Notes: a model not told the origin generated them from the sequence alone. A stretch of DNA of 46,169 nt from Pseudomonadota bacterium (GCA_021786845.1 JAJYMO010000080.1:1-46169), one strand, 5' to 3'. Positions 10,493 to 20,836 are shown, numbered from the stretch's first letter. Made by a program: numbers and translations.

Positions 10493-11149
10493 ATGAATAA
10501 CATGATACACACACTTAACCACGAAGAGCAGGAAGAACTTGACAAGCTGAAATCAATTTGGCAACGCTATGGCGGCCTCATGATTGCCGTTCTATTGCTC
10601 GCTGTGGGCACTGCCGCTGGTTTCCAATGGTGGCAGCAACACCAACTGCGCAAATCATCGCAGGCCGAAAGTCTGTACACTGCACTACAGGGAATGCAAC
10701 AGTCCGGCCAAACCCAAGCAGTCGCCACTTTGGCTGACGCCTTGAGCACACGTTATCCTGACAGTGCCTACGCTGCTCGCGGACAACTGGCTGCCGGCTC
10801 CAGCGATGTGGTTGCGCACCAGATCGCCCCGGCAATCAAAGCATTTCAATGGGCCATTGATCACAGCAAAGAACCTGGTGTGCGCGACATCGCAAGCTTG
10901 CGTCTTGCCGGCTTACAGTTGGACCAACATCAAGCAGCACTTGCCCTGTCCTTACTCAATGCGCCACACGATGAGCAATACGCCAATCTGTTCGATGATT
11001 TAAAAGGCGATGCTTATGTGATGCTTAACCAGCGAGAACAAGCGCGTACGGCCTACCGGATTGCCCTGGAAAAGCTACCTGCCGACAGCGCTTATCACCA
11101 AATTGTCGAAATCAAACTCAATGCCATCGCCGGAGTTGCCAACAAATGA
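10493..11149 (+). CDS. yfgM: YfgM-type TPR protein, ancillary SecYEG translocon factor
   Basis: Single-pass inner-membrane protein of the YfgM family, known in E. coli as a SecYEG-associated periplasmic chaperone partner. A short cytoplasmic N-terminus (HEEQEELDKLKSIWQRYG) precedes one transmembrane helix (about residues 28-46), then a periplasmic tetratricopeptide-like domain. The 218 residues match E. coli YfgM (206). The start ATG abuts the hisS stop, and the stop overlaps bamB in ATGA, the same order as E. coli hisS-yfgM-bamB-der. Confidence 0.9.
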   Translation: MNNMIHTLNHEEQEELDKLKSIWQRYGGLMIAVLLLAVGTAAGFQWWQQHQLRKSSQAESLYTALQGMQQSGQTQAVATLADALSTRYPDSAYAARGQLAAGSSDVVAHQIAPAIKAFQWAIDHSKEPGVRDIASLRLAGLQLDQHQAALALSLLNAPHDEQYANLFDDLKGDAYVMLNQREQARTAYRIALEKLPADSAYHQIVEIKLNAIAGVANK

Positions 11150-12303
11150 GTTTACGTCCCACCTTATTGTCCTTGCTGCTTGTTCTCACGCTGGGTGGCT
11201 GCGCCAGCCTCAACCCGATGCACTGGTTTAAAAAACCAACGCCGGCGGAAAAACCTGCTGAGCTCATCAAATTTCAACCTGCCATCACACTCAAGATGGC
11301 GTGGCACAACGAATTAGGCAACAAACAAAACCTGACCTTTAATCCTGTTGCGACCCTGGACGCGCTTTATGCCGCCACAGGTTCAAACAAACTCTACAAA
11401 CTGGATCTGAAAACCGGCAAAATAATCTGGCAAATTTCCACAGGAAAGACCCCCCTGTCTGCAGCTGTCGGCGCATCGGAGGACAGTGAATTCACCGGCA
11501 CGCTGAAAGGCAAACTGATTGCCTGGGACAACATGGGTAAACAACGCTGGGCCGCTCAACTCTCCAGCACGGTGATTGGACAACCGAAAGTCGCTGACGG
11601 AATTGTCGTTGCACGAACTGAAGATGGTGACATCTATGGTCTGGACAGTGCGACAGGCGCACAAAAATGGCGTTATTTGCATGTCCTGCCTGTGCTCACC
11701 CTGTACGCACAGCCCAGCGTCGTCATTTATAAAGGTGCTGTATTTGCAGGGTTTGCTGGTGGAAAACTGGTCGCGCTGGCATTGGATACCGGCAGTGTCG
11801 GCTGGGATGTTGATGTATCTGTACCCCATGGTGCAACAGAAATTGAACGAATTAACGATGTGACCAGCACACCCGTGGTGGACGATCATGAGACCTGCGC
11901 TGTCAATTATCAGGGACATTTGGCCTGTTTCGACGTACACAACGGCAAGTTGTTATGGGAAAAAGACATGTCCAGCACAGCAGGATTGACCATGGATGAT
12001 GACAATATCTATGTCAGTGATACCCAGGGAAATGTCTTTGCTTATGAAAAAGAGCATGGCGTAAACCTGTGGAAACAAGCTTCATTACGCGACCGCCAAC
12101 TGACTGCGCCCCGCCGTATTGGTGATTATGTCGTCGTGGGCGATTACCAGGGCTATGTCCATTTTATGTCCTTGAGTGACGGACATTTTGTGGCTCGCAT
12201 GGCCACAGATGGCTCCGCCATCACTGCCCAACCCATCGAATACCATCACAGTGTGATTGTACAAACCGCCAAAGGCGGTGTGTTTCGCATTGACTTACCC
12301 TAA
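11146..12303 (+). CDS. bamB: Outer membrane protein assembly factor BamB (lipoprotein)
   Basis: Lipoprotein of the BAM complex that inserts beta-barrel proteins into the outer membrane. A signal peptide ends in the lipobox LGGC (residues 16-19). The mature part is an eight-bladed propeller with repeated blades such as [24 protein letters not shown] and GKLLWEKD. Its 385 residues fit the family. It overlaps yfgM by four bases and precedes der by 20 bases. Confidence 0.95.
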   Translation: MSLRPTLLSLLLVLTLGGCASLNPMHWFKKPTPAEKPAELIKFQPAITLKMAWHNELGNKQNLTFNPVATLDALYAATGSNKLYKLDLKTGKIIWQISTGKTPLSAAVGASEDSEFTGTLKGKLIAWDNMGKQRWAAQLSSTVIGQPKVADGIVVARTEDGDIYGLDSATGAQKWRYLHVLPVLTLYAQPSVVIYKGAVFAGFAGGKLVALALDTGSVGWDVDVSVPHGATEIERINDVTSTPVVDDHETCAVNYQGHLACFDVHNGKLLWEKDMSSTAGLTMDDDNIYVSDTQGNVFAYEKEHGVNLWKQASLRDRQLTAPRRIGDYVVVGDYQGYVHFMSLSDGHFVARMATDGSAITAQPIEYHHSVIVQTAKGGVFRIDLP

Positions 12304-12323
12304 GCTTAAGGCCATTTAAAATA

Positions 12324-13805
12324 ATGAAACCCACAGTTGTACTGGTCGGCCGACCGAATGTCGGCAAATCCACGCTTTTTAACCAGTTAACCAAAACCCG
12401 CAATGCGCTGGTGGCTGACATCCCGGGTTTAACCCGCGACCGTCACTTCGGGCATGGGAAAATCGGCCAAAAACCTTACCTGGTGGTCGATACGGGAGGA
12501 TTGGAGCCCGTGGTAAAAGAGGGCATTATGCACGAAATGGCACGCCAGACCTTACAGGCCATTGACGAAGCCGATGTCATCCTGTTCATGGTAGATGCTC
12601 GCACCGGGTGTACCGCGCAAGACAAAATTATCGCGGATCGCTTACGACAAGCAGGGTGTCCAGTTCATTTAGTGGTCAACAAAGCCGAGGGTATGCTACG
12701 CGATGTTGCAAGCGCGGAATTTTATGAACTGGGACTGGGTACACCGGTTGCCATATCCGCCAGCCACAATGAAGGATTAAATGAACTGGTCGAGATTGCA
12801 CTGGCTCATGTGCCTTTGGTGGAGGAACCGCCAGAAGACCGTCACCCAAAAATCGCCCTGATCGGGCGGCCTAATGTCGGAAAATCCACTTTAGTCAACA
12901 GCTTGCTTGGCGAAGAACGGGTGATTGCGTTTGACCAGCCTGGCACCACACGCGACAGCATTTATATTGATTTCGTGCGCAATGATCAACCCTATACCCT
13001 GATTGACACGGCGGGCGTGCGACGGCGCGGGAAGGTATTTGAAACCATAGAAAAATTTTCCGTCATCAAAACCTTACAAGCCATTTCCGATTCAAATGTC
13101 GTTGTTTTGGTGCTGGATGCACATTTGGACATTTCGGAACAGGATGCTCACCTGGCCGGATTCGTACTTGAATCCGGTCGTGCACTGGTCATCGCTGTCA
13201 ACAAATGGGATGGCATGACCGATTACCAGCGTGATCACATCAAACGTGAAATCAGTCGCAAACTGCAATTTCTCGACTTTGCCCGCTTTCATTATATCTC
13301 TGCCCTGCATGGTATCGGACTCGATGCCCTCTTGCGCTCAGTGGATGAAGCCTACAAAGCCGCAATGGCCAAACTTTCCACCCCACAATTAACTCGCGTG
13401 CTGATCGATGCCGTCAGTGCTCACCAACCGCCCAAAATGGGGCCATTCCGACCAAAATTACGTTATGCCCATCAGGGTGGGATGAATCCGCCGCTTATCG
13501 TCATCCACGGCAATGCACTGGGTCAAATCGCCGACAGCTATCGTCGTTATTTGGAAGGTGTGTTTTTGCGCGCATTTAAACTGCATGGCACACCATTGCG
13601 CATCCAGTTCAATGTCAGCACCAATCCTTATGCCGACAAGAAAATTTTGCCCGATACCGTGTCTGAGGCCCGAGCCAAATTACGGCCACAAAATCGCAAA
13701 CCTGCACCAAAATTTGCGTCAAAATTTGCGCCGAAACCTGCACTCAAACCAGTCACGAAAACCACCCGGAAATCAGGCTTTAAAGCGAGACCGAGTTCCA
13801 AATAA
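12324..13805 (+). CDS. der: Ribosome biogenesis GTPase Der (EngA)
   Basis: Double GTPase that matures the 50S subunit. Two G domains are clear: G1 [14 protein letters not shown] near residue 8 and [14 protein letters not shown] near residue 180. Each has a DxxG (DTGG, DTAG), and NKWD marks the second G4. A KH-like domain follows to about residue 445. The last 50 residues are a basic tail rich in Lys, Pro and Ala with near-repeats of PKFA/PKPA, longer than in E. coli Der and probably disordered and rRNA-binding (inference). Last gene of the housekeeping run. Confidence 0.97.
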   Translation: MKPTVVLVGRPNVGKSTLFNQLTKTRNALVADIPGLTRDRHFGHGKIGQKPYLVVDTGGLEPVVKEGIMHEMARQTLQAIDEADVILFMVDARTGCTAQDKIIADRLRQAGCPVHLVVNKAEGMLRDVASAEFYELGLGTPVAISASHNEGLNELVEIALAHVPLVEEPPEDRHPKIALIGRPNVGKSTLVNSLLGEERVIAFDQPGTTRDSIYIDFVRNDQPYTLIDTAGVRRRGKVFETIEKFSVIKTLQAISDSNVVVLVLDAHLDISEQDAHLAGFVLESGRALVIAVNKWDGMTDYQRDHIKREISRKLQFLDFARFHYISALHGIGLDALLRSVDEAYKAAMAKLSTPQLTRVLIDAVSAHQPPKMGPFRPKLRYAHQGGMNPPLIVIHGNALGQIADSYRRYLEGVFLRAFKLHGTPLRIQFNVSTNPYADKKILPDTVSEARAKLRPQNRKPAPKFASKFAPKPALKPVTKTTRKSGFKARPSSK

Positions 13806-14071
13806 CCATGATTGAATCAATATTCTGTACGAGAGGTTACGTTAAACACTGACAATATAAAGTGCATCTTCCGGACAGAACCATCCCGGCAATTTGGATG
13901 CTATCCGGTTTTCAACGGGCTGAGTATGCACTCAAAGCAGAATACTTCGCCCTGAATGATCCACCCCGTTCTGCACTGGAACAGCTTCTTGTAACACTTT
14001 GTTTAACGGCTGGCAATAACACGGAACAAACAGGGCAAGTATCAATCACACTGTTCATTAACGGAGGCATC

Positions 14072-15148
14072 ATGAGCAAATTAGGTAATGTCAAAACTTG
14101 GGGTCAGTCCATTTGGCTGGACAACCTTTCACGCACCCTGATCCAGGAGGGGGATTTGGCGAAACTGGTGGCGGAAGATGGTATTTCCGGGGTGACGTCC
14201 AATCCGGCAATTTTTCGCAAAGCACTGGCTGAAAGCCCCTATTACCAGGCGGACATGTCCCGCCTGAAAAATGAATTAAGTGATGCAGAAGCGCGTTATG
14301 AGGCCTTGGTGATCCCGGATATTCAGGCCGCTTGCGATCTCCTCATGCCCACCTGGCAAGCCACCCAGGGCAATGACGGTTACGTCAGCCTTGAAGTATC
14401 ACCAGCGTTGGCCAATGACACAGAAGGCACTGTTTTAGCTGCACGGCGCCTGCATGCTCGGGTAAACAAACCCAATGTACTGATTAAAATCCCCGCCACA
14501 GCAGCGGGGATTATTGCATTTGAACAAGTGATCAGTGAAGGCATCTCAGTCAACATTACTTTGCTATTTTCGTTGCGGCAAACTGACGCAGCCTTCGCTG
14601 CCTATGTACACGGCTTACAACAGCTGATGGCTCAAGGTGGGAAAGGGGATAAGGTCAAAGCAGTCGCGAGTTTGTTCTTGTCCCGGATTGACAGCCATGT
14701 TGACCCGCGTTTAGCCAAACTGGAAAGCAAAGCCGCATCGGCGCTACAAGGACATGCCGCGCTGGCTGTGGCCAAACTGGCCTATCAGCATTACAAAACG
14801 CTGTTTCATGGTGAGGAATTTGCCGAACTGGCGAACGCAGGTTGTCGTCCGCAGTATTTGTTGTGGGCCAGCACAGGCACCAAAAATTCAGCCTATTCGG
14901 ATGTTCAGTATCTGGACAACCTCATTGGTCCAGAAACCATTAATACAGTACCGGATGCCACGCTGAATGCGTTTCGCGACCATGGGCATGTCGCCAGCAC
15001 CGTTGATCAGCACCTTGAACTCGCCCATTCCGATTATCAAGCCATAGAATCTCTGGGCATCGACCTGAATCAAGCCGGCGAAACGTTACAGCAAGAAGGA
15101 TTAGTGCTATTCGACGAGGCTTACCGGCAAATGATCGCAAGCTGTTAA
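14072..15148 (+). CDS. tal: Transaldolase
   Basis: Pentose phosphate pathway enzyme that moves a dihydroxyacetone unit between sedoheptulose 7-phosphate and glyceraldehyde 3-phosphate. The start at 14072 follows GGAGG at 14063-14067 and gives MSKLGNVKTWGQSIWLDNLSR. The longer upstream open frame has no family resemblance. The Schiff-base lysine lies in NVLIKIPAT, and SNPAIF is the usual N-terminal motif. Its length of 358 matches the longer bacterial transaldolase group. It stands alone, with no clear terminator in the following 80 bases. Confidence 0.95.
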   Translation: MSKLGNVKTWGQSIWLDNLSRTLIQEGDLAKLVAEDGISGVTSNPAIFRKALAESPYYQADMSRLKNELSDAEARYEALVIPDIQAACDLLMPTWQATQGNDGYVSLEVSPALANDTEGTVLAARRLHARVNKPNVLIKIPATAAGIIAFEQVISEGISVNITLLFSLRQTDAAFAAYVHGLQQLMAQGGKGDKVKAVASLFLSRIDSHVDPRLAKLESKAASALQGHAALAVAKLAYQHYKTLFHGEEFAELANAGCRPQYLLWASTGTKNSAYSDVQYLDNLIGPETINTVPDATLNAFRDHGHVASTVDQHLELAHSDYQAIESLGIDLNQAGETLQQEGLVLFDEAYRQMIASC

Positions 15149-15230
15149 TCCAAATTATTCGGAAAACCTGTATGGGATACAAATTGGCGCAGCATACAGT
15201 GGGATATGCTGACTTCGGTTTACATTTTGT

Positions 15231-15259
15231 TTGACAAACAGGGGGGATGGGGGTATTTT
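15231..15259 (+). promoter_or_regulatory. Sigma-70 type promoter with a G-run spacer
   Basis: A perfect -35 TTGACA (15231-15236) and -10 TATTTT (15254-15259, four of six) are 17 bases apart. The spacer contains six and then five consecutive Gs (15241-15253). The predicted start is near 15266, giving an 80-base leader to the exported protein gene at 15348. Confidence 0.6.
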
Positions 15260-15347
15260 TGCAAAATTCTGACCCGATGTTAATGAGTATTTGCCCAAGG
15301 ACAGGATTTTTATCATAACAACGAATATTCTTCAGGAGAAACACGCA

Positions 15348-15884
15348 ATGACAAATCAATTGAAACTTGCCGCAATATCTGGTGCATTGTTAACGGTACT
15401 GAGCAACTTCGCGTTGGCAGATACGCCAACCGCTCCAGCATTAATGTCCTCACAATGGGCAGCGCAAGCCTGCGATGCGTGGAATAAAACGCCGGAACTC
15501 ACGACTGGTTTGGGGGGTAAATGGATGGGCAACAACCTGAATCGTGGTTATAAAATTATCCATATGTACCGCAGTGATTGCAGTGACAAATTCCAGGTTG
15601 AGCTACGCCTCGAACCTAAAGATGGCAAAGCCATCTGTACCTATGGTGGCAAGGTGGTTACCCAAAAACTGAATCCCTCAGCAGATTATTTAATGTATGC
15701 CACGACAGAACGCTGGCATCAAATGGGGGCAGGAGAATACGGCCCAATGAAAGCCATGATGTTTGGTCGTCTGGAGTTTGTGGGTCCAAAATGGGAAGCC
15801 ATGACCGTAATGGGGCCATTTGCACAGTTTCTTTTGCTGGCAGGGAAAGTGCCTTCCAATGAGTCAGTTTGCCCAACCCAATAA
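15348..15884 (+). CDS. Exported SCP2 sterol-binding-like protein
   Basis: Secreted or periplasmic protein of 178 residues. The start ATG follows CAGGAGAA, and a clean signal peptide covers residues 1-24, with likely cleavage after ALA. The C-terminal part resembles the SCP2 fold: a strand-rich region, then GEYGPMKAMMFGRLEFVG and a terminal helix region, the usual place of the lipid-binding pocket mouth. Three cysteines remain in the mature protein. SCP2 domains are usually cytoplasmic and lipid-binding (for example UbiJ), so an exported version is less usual. Ligand and role are unknown. The gene has its own promoter and terminator. Confidence 0.7.
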   Translation: MTNQLKLAAISGALLTVLSNFALADTPTAPALMSSQWAAQACDAWNKTPELTTGLGGKWMGNNLNRGYKIIHMYRSDCSDKFQVELRLEPKDGKAICTYGGKVVTQKLNPSADYLMYATTERWHQMGAGEYGPMKAMMFGRLEFVGPKWEAMTVMGPFAQFLLLAGKVPSNESVCPTQ

Positions 15885-15911
15885 ATACCCCTCACTTTTT
15901 GCTTGATCCAC

Positions 15912-15958
15912 GCAAGACATCTGTCAACCCGGATGTCTTGCATGCGGTTTTTCCCTGT
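15912..15958 (+). terminator. Hairpin terminator after the SCP2-like gene
   Basis: A 10-bp perfect stem GCAAGACATC (15912-15921) / GATGTCTTGC (15932-15941) with a 10-base loop is followed by interrupted T-runs to about 15965. It lies 27 bases past the stop codon and before mfd. Confidence 0.65.
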
Positions 15959-16023
15959 TTTTTCCTCCCCGTTTCGGGTTACAATCTGACCTTTTCTGAT
16001 CGAAATCAGATCACGGTCAACTG

Positions 16024-19000
16024 ATGTTAATTCCTGTTTCTTTGCCACAACCTGGCCAACGACTGCAACAACCTGCATGGACTGGTTCTGCTGATGCACT
16101 GGCTTTGGCCGAACTCGCCAAACTGAAACATCCTTTGATTGTATTGGTAGAGCACACCACGGATGCGCGTCGTTTGCTGGATGAAATACGCTGGTTTGCT
16201 CCGCAACTGAACGTGCAATTTTTGCCTGATTGGGAAACCCTGCCCTACGATCAATTCTCTCCTCATCAAGATTTGATTTCTGAGCGACTGGCTACGCTGT
16301 ATCTCATTTCCGCAGGCCAATGCGATGTCGCCATCGTGCCGTTGTCTAGCGCAATGGGGCGTTTGCCGCCGCGTGACTACCTCGGTGCCTATACTTTTTT
16401 TCTGCAACAAGGACAACATCTGGACGTTGAGGCCTTGCGCCAGCAATTGGTGTCCGCAGGTTATCAGGCAGTGAGCCAGGTGTTATCTCCCGGGGAATAC
16501 AGTGTACGGGGGGGGCTGCTGGATTTATTCCCCATGGGCAGCGCACTGCCCTACCGAATTGATTTGTTTGACGACATGATTGACAGCTTACGCACTTTCG
16601 ACGTGGATACCCAGCGCAGCGTCTATCCAGTCAACGAAATTCGGTTGTTGCCCGCCCGCGAATTTCCGCTTGACGAAGCGGGTATCGCACGCTTTCGCCA
16701 ACAATTTCGTGAGACATTTGAAGGGGATCCCACGCGTCGCCAATTATATAAGGACGTCAGCAATGGCCTGGCGCCGGCGGGGATAGAATATTACCTGCCT
16801 TTGTTTTTTGAGCGCACCGCAGATCTGTTTGATTACCTGCCGCAAGATGCCCTGTTGTGTTTGCACGGGGATATCGAAGCTGCCGCGCAATCCTTTTGGC
16901 GTGATGCCCAAAGCCGTTACCGCACGCAAAACACGGACACCCAACGTCCTGTCTTGCCGCCCACCGATTTGTTTCTTCCTGTTGACGAGTTATTTGGCCG
17001 AATCAAGCCCTACGCACGCATCGACTTCCACGCGCAGTCTCCCGATAGTACCACAACACTGGCCTTGCCCAGTCTGGCTGTGGACAGACGTGCTGAAGAC
17101 CCGCTGTACAAATTGCGTCAATTTTGTGCGCAATTTTCAGGTTCAGTATGGATACTGGCAGAAAGCCTGGGACGACGCGAAACCATTGCACAATATTTTT
17201 CTGAGCATGGCTTGCACGCCCAAGTGTGCGATGACTATGCTGCCTGCCTCAATCAATCCGCCGGCTTGCAAATCGCCGTATCCCCCCTGGCACAGGGTTT
17301 TATTTTAAATGGTGTTTCTCCGCTGGCACTGGTCACCGAGGCGGAGTTGTATGCGGGCACGGTACGCGTACGTCAACGTCAACGCACGCGCCCGAATCAA
17401 CTGGATAACTTGCTGCGCGACCTGTCTGAAGTCAAGGCAGGCGATCCTGTGGTGCACATTGATCATGGCGTAGGCCGTTATCTGGGTTTGTGCAACATGG
17501 ACCTGGGTGAAGGTGAACGAGAGTTTCTGTTACTGGAATATGCGGGAGGCGACAAACTGTATGTGCCTGTCGCGCAATTGCATTGTATTGGTCGCTACTC
17601 CGGTGTCGCCAGTGAATCGGTACATTTGTCCAAACTGGGCAGTGGGCAATGGGAAAAAGCCAAGCGGCGTGCCATGGAACAAGCACGGGATACCGCAGCC
17701 GAATTACTTGACCTGTATGCACGTCGCGCCGCAAGGGTAGGCCATGCCTTTTCCTTCAAGCAATCTGACTATGACGCATTTGTTGAAGGATTTGGCTTTG
17801 AAGAAACCCCGGATCAAACCACTGCCATTGAAGCCGTGATTCAAGATTTACGCTCCAACCGTCCCATGGACAGATTGGTCTGCGGGGATGTGGGGTTTGG
17901 TAAAACAGAAGTCGCTTTGCGCGCGGCCTTTATCGCGTTGATGGGAGGCAAGCAAGTGGTGGTGCTGGTACCCACTACTTTGCTGGCAGAACAACACACC
18001 CAAACTTTCATGGATCGCTTTGCGAACTGGCCTGTACGCATTGCCGAATTGTCGCGTTTTCGCAGTGCAAAAGAACAGGCGCAAAGTTTGAAGGAACTGG
18101 CTGAGGGCAAAGTGGATATCGTCATTGGCACCCATCGCCTGCTACAAAAGGACGTGGTTTTCAAACAGCTTGGCCTTGTGGTGATTGACGAGGAACACCG
18201 CTTCGGTGTGCGACAGAAAGAACAAATGAAACGCATGCGCGCCGAAGTGGATGTCCTCACACTGACTGCCACGCCGATACCGCGCACTTTGGGCATGGCT
18301 TTAGAAGGCATACGTGATTTTTCTACCATTGGCACACCACCACAAAAACGTTTGTCAATCAAAACCTTTGTTGCACCCTATTCGGCCAGCACCATCCGTG
18401 AGGCCGTATTGCGCGAACTCAAACGCGGAGGACAAATTTATTTCCTGCATAATTCGGTGCAAACCATCAACAACATGGAAAGTGTGCTGGCAGAGCTGCT
18501 GCCAGAAGCACGTATCCGCGTCGCACACGGGCAAATGCACGAACGCGAACTGGAACAGGTCATGCGCCTGTTCCACCAGCAACAGATCAATGTGCTGCTG
18601 TGTACCACCATCATTGAAACGGGGATCGACATTCCCACCGCCAACACCATCATCATCAATCGTGCAGACCATTTTGGTTTGGCGCAATTACACCAGTTAC
18701 GCGGGCGTGTAGGCCGTTCACATCATCAGGCTTACGCCTATCTGTTGACACCGGACGACGAAGCGCTCACCCCGGCAGCAAAAAAACGGCTGGAAGCCTT
18801 GCAACTGATGGAAGATTTAGGCGCCGGTTTCCATTTGGCGATGCATGATCTGGAAATTCGCGGTGCAGGTGAAATTTTAGGCGAATCACAAAGCGGCAGC
18901 ATGCAAGAAATTGGCTTTAATCTTTACAACGACATGCTTAACCATGCCGTGAATGCATTAAAGCGCGGCGAAATTCCCAATCTCGACCAGCCATTAGAAA

Positions 19001-19431
19001 TCGTTACCGACATTAACTTGCATGCGCCCACCTTTTTGCCTGACAGCTACTGCGGCGATGTGCATGAGCGACTGGTATTGTATAAACGTCTGGCTAATTG
19101 CACAGATTTGGGTGTGCTGGATGAATTGCATGAGGAATTGGTCGATCGCTTTGGTTTATTGCCCGACCAGGGCGCTGCTTTGTTTGAAACACATCGCCTC
19201 AGACTCCTGGCGAAACCTCTGGGTGTGCTAAGACTGGATGCCACCAGTGAATCCATCACGGTGCAATTTGTGCCCAAACCGCCCATTGACCCCATGCATT
19301 TGATGAAACTGATACAGAACCATACCCATTACCAACTGGCCGGGCCGGACAAATTACGCATCAAATCAGCCCATGCCTCATGGCAGGAACGAGTCAAACA
19401 GGTGAAGCATTTATTTAAGGAGCTGGTTTAA
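16024..19431 (+). CDS. mfd: Transcription-repair coupling factor Mfd
   Basis: DNA translocase that removes stalled RNA polymerase and recruits UvrA. At 1135 residues it has the standard domain order: a UvrB-like N-terminal module (residues 1-330), the RNA polymerase-interacting domain beginning at PVVHIDHGVGRY, the RecG-like motor with Walker A (GDVGFGKTEVA) and DEEH box, the motif VI region (LHQLRGRVGRS), and the C-terminal TRCF domain (from about residue 985). An inverted repeat TCTGAT/ATCAGA with loop CGAA (15995-16010) ends 13 bases before the ATG and would form a small hairpin near the ribosome site. serB follows after one base. Confidence 0.97.
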   Translation: MLIPVSLPQPGQRLQQPAWTGSADALALAELAKLKHPLIVLVEHTTDARRLLDEIRWFAPQLNVQFLPDWETLPYDQFSPHQDLISERLATLYLISAGQCDVAIVPLSSAMGRLPPRDYLGAYTFFLQQGQHLDVEALRQQLVSAGYQAVSQVLSPGEYSVRGGLLDLFPMGSALPYRIDLFDDMIDSLRTFDVDTQRSVYPVNEIRLLPAREFPLDEAGIARFRQQFRETFEGDPTRRQLYKDVSNGLAPAGIEYYLPLFFERTADLFDYLPQDALLCLHGDIEAAAQSFWRDAQSRYRTQNTDTQRPVLPPTDLFLPVDELFGRIKPYARIDFHAQSPDSTTTLALPSLAVDRRAEDPLYKLRQFCAQFSGSVWILAESLGRRETIAQYFSEHGLHAQVCDDYAACLNQSAGLQIAVSPLAQGFILNGVSPLALVTEAELYAGTVRVRQRQRTRPNQLDNLLRDLSEVKAGDPVVHIDHGVGRYLGLCNMDLGEGEREFLLLEYAGGDKLYVPVAQLHCIGRYSGVASESVHLSKLGSGQWEKAKRRAMEQARDTAAELLDLYARRAARVGHAFSFKQSDYDAFVEGFGFEETPDQTTAIEAVIQDLRSNRPMDRLVCGDVGFGKTEVALRAAFIALMGGKQVVVLVPTTLLAEQHTQTFMDRFANWPVRIAELSRFRSAKEQAQSLKELAEGKVDIVIGTHRLLQKDVVFKQLGLVVIDEEHRFGVRQKEQMKRMRAEVDVLTLTATPIPRTLGMALEGIRDFSTIGTPPQKRLSIKTFVAPYSASTIREAVLRELKRGGQIYFLHNSVQTINNMESVLAELLPEARIRVAHGQMHERELEQVMRLFHQQQINVLLCTTIIETGIDIPTANTIIINRADHFGLAQLHQLRGRVGRSHHQAYAYLLTPDDEALTPAAKKRLEALQLMEDLGAGFHLAMHDLEIRGAGEILGESQSGSMQEIGFNLYNDMLNHAVNALKRGEIPNLDQPLEIVTDINLHAPTFLPDSYCGDVHERLVLYKRLANCTDLGVLDELHEELVDRFGLLPDQGAALFETHRLRLLAKPLGVLRLDATSESITVQFVPKPPIDPMHLMKLIQNHTHYQLAGPDKLRIKSAHASWQERVKQVKHLFKELV

Positions 19432-19432
19432 A

Positions 19433-20302
19433 ATGCGTACCCATTTAATCCTTCAGGGCCAATGCATCGATAACAATGCGCTCAATTATTTGGCAGAACT
19501 CAGTGGTGCGCAAGAAATCGAAACCCTGTCAAAATCAATAGGGTGTTTGCAAGACGTGCAACCCGAACAAGTGGCAAGCCACCAAACCGCACTCGCTGCC
19601 TTCTGCGCCGCACAACATCTGGATTATGGGCTCATCCCTGCGGAACGACGCATCAATCAATTCAAGCTGCTTGTCATGGACATGGATTCAACCCTGATCG
19701 CGATTGAATGTATTGATGAAATCGGCGACATGCTGGGCATTAAGCCGCAAATTTCCGCCATTACCGAAGCTGCCATGCGCGGTGAAATCGAATTCGCAGA
19801 AAGCCTGACTCGCCGCGTAGCTTTGCTGGCCGGTTTGGATGCCTTACTGCTGGAACAGGTGTATACCCAGCGCGTGCGATTGAATCCAGGTGCAGAACAA
19901 CTCATCTCACACGCGTGCGCATCCGGCATCAAAACACTGCTGGTGTCCGGTGGTTTCACCTTCTTCACTGAACGCTTGCAAGCGCAACTGAATTTGGATT
20001 ACAGCGCAGCCAATACGCTGGAAATTATCAATGGCAAACTCACCGGTCGCGTGCTAGGTACCATACTTGATGCGCAAGCCAAAGCGGATTGGCTCACTCG
20101 CACCGCAGGTGAATTAAATATCGCGCCCGAGCAAACCGTCGCCATAGGCGATGGCGCCAATGATTTACGTATGATGGCGCGAGCGGGTATTTCAGTGGCC
20201 TATCACGCTAAGCCTGTCGTACAACAACAAGCCACCTATGCATTGAATTTCAATGGCCTGGATGGCGTACTCGCTTTATTGGGTGATTATTTGGAAGTTT
20301 GA
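19433..20302 (+). CDS. serB: Phosphoserine phosphatase SerB
   Basis: HAD-family enzyme for the last step of serine synthesis. The catalytic motif I is MDMDSTLI, motif II lies in LLVSGGFTFF, and motif IV is IGDGANDLRMM. A short N-terminal extension (residues 1-75) precedes the HAD core, as in E. coli SerB; total length 289 residues. The ribosome site (AAGGAG) lies inside the end of mfd, with only one base between the genes, so the two are co-transcribed. Confidence 0.95.
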   Translation: MRTHLILQGQCIDNNALNYLAELSGAQEIETLSKSIGCLQDVQPEQVASHQTALAAFCAAQHLDYGLIPAERRINQFKLLVMDMDSTLIAIECIDEIGDMLGIKPQISAITEAAMRGEIEFAESLTRRVALLAGLDALLLEQVYTQRVRLNPGAEQLISHACASGIKTLLVSGGFTFFTERLQAQLNLDYSAANTLEIINGKLTGRVLGTILDAQAKADWLTRTAGELNIAPEQTVAIGDGANDLRMMARAGISVAYHAKPVVQQQATYALNFNGLDGVLALLGDYLEV

Positions 20303-20318
20303 AACGGAAATAATCGTT

Positions 20319-20514
20319 TTGTCCGTATCCGGCATGACCTGCGGCGGCTGCGTCAACAGTGTACAACGGGTATTATTAATAAGCTTTGCCCGGCGTTGCA
20401 GAAGTCAGTGTGTCGCTGGACACCACAGAAGCAAAAATAAATTATGACCTGGCAAAGACCACCTGGGCGCTCATGATTGAAAAAATCAACAAGTCGGGAT
20501 TTAAAGCCGTTTAA
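20319..20514 (+). pseudogene. Heavy-metal-associated (CopZ-like) chaperone, frameshifted
   Basis: Just after serB, one frame encodes SGMTCGGCVNSVQRVL, the copper-binding CxxC loop and first helix of an HMA domain. The second half of the domain, PGVAEVSVSLDTTEA through IEKINKSGFKAV with a proper TAA at 20512-20514, sits in another frame. Removing one T from AGCTTTG at 20382-20387 joins them into one intact HMA domain. No ATG precedes the CxxC: the best start is TTG at 20319 behind GGAAA. This is either a decayed gene or a one-base assembly error. The missing ATG favours decay, but homology upstream (ETEIIVL) could be part of the original protein. Confidence 0.75.
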
Positions 20515-20598
20515 ACCGCAACAACAAGACTTGAAATCGAGGGGTGGCAATTTGTTTGCCAGCCCCGTTAGCGAGGCTTGAGCATGACAACGACTCCA

Positions 20599-20615
20599 CG
20601 CACCATAATAGTGCA
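20599..20615 (+). promoter_or_regulatory. NtrC-like enhancer site
   Basis: CGCACCATAATAGTGCA matches 14 of 17 bases of the enteric NtrC site TGCACCAAAATGGTGCA, counting two mismatches in the right arm or edge and one in the spacer. GCAC and GTGC half-sites are intact. It lies about 240 bases before the predicted sigma-54 start at 20847. No second copy was found nearby. Confidence 0.5.
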
Positions 20616-20820
20616 CGGAGTGAGTATGCTTCAGGATAATACCGGATATCATGAAGACATGACCGCCCACGGAATCGGCTCACATAGAAGGTGTATGGAC
20701 CATTTCAACCCCCCCTTTCCCCGTGACCGCATGCTTTCTGACACGCTTACCGGCTCTGGATGCGTTATACAGACGGACTTAATGACGACTGCGCACTGGC
20801 GCAACGAAGGTAACGCTATC

Positions 20821-20836
20821 TGGCCCAATAATTGCT
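20821..20836 (+). promoter_or_regulatory. Sigma-54 (RpoN) promoter for the Cache-CheW gene
   Basis: TGGCCCAATAATTGCT has the invariant GG and GC doublets at the exact sigma-54 spacing and differs from TGGCAC-N5-TTGCA only at one base of the -24 element and the last base of the -12 element. Transcription would start near 20847, leaving a 36-base leader that carries the AAAGG ribosome site at 20869-20873. The 20515-20820 stretch otherwise holds a small hairpin (20540-20567) and an unconvincing 84-codon frame. Confidence 0.6.

Noticed and set aside
15241-15253. Possible G-quadruplex
   Set aside because: Only two G-runs in one strand (6 and 5), so a stable four-tract structure is doubtful; kept only as a promoter-spacer feature.
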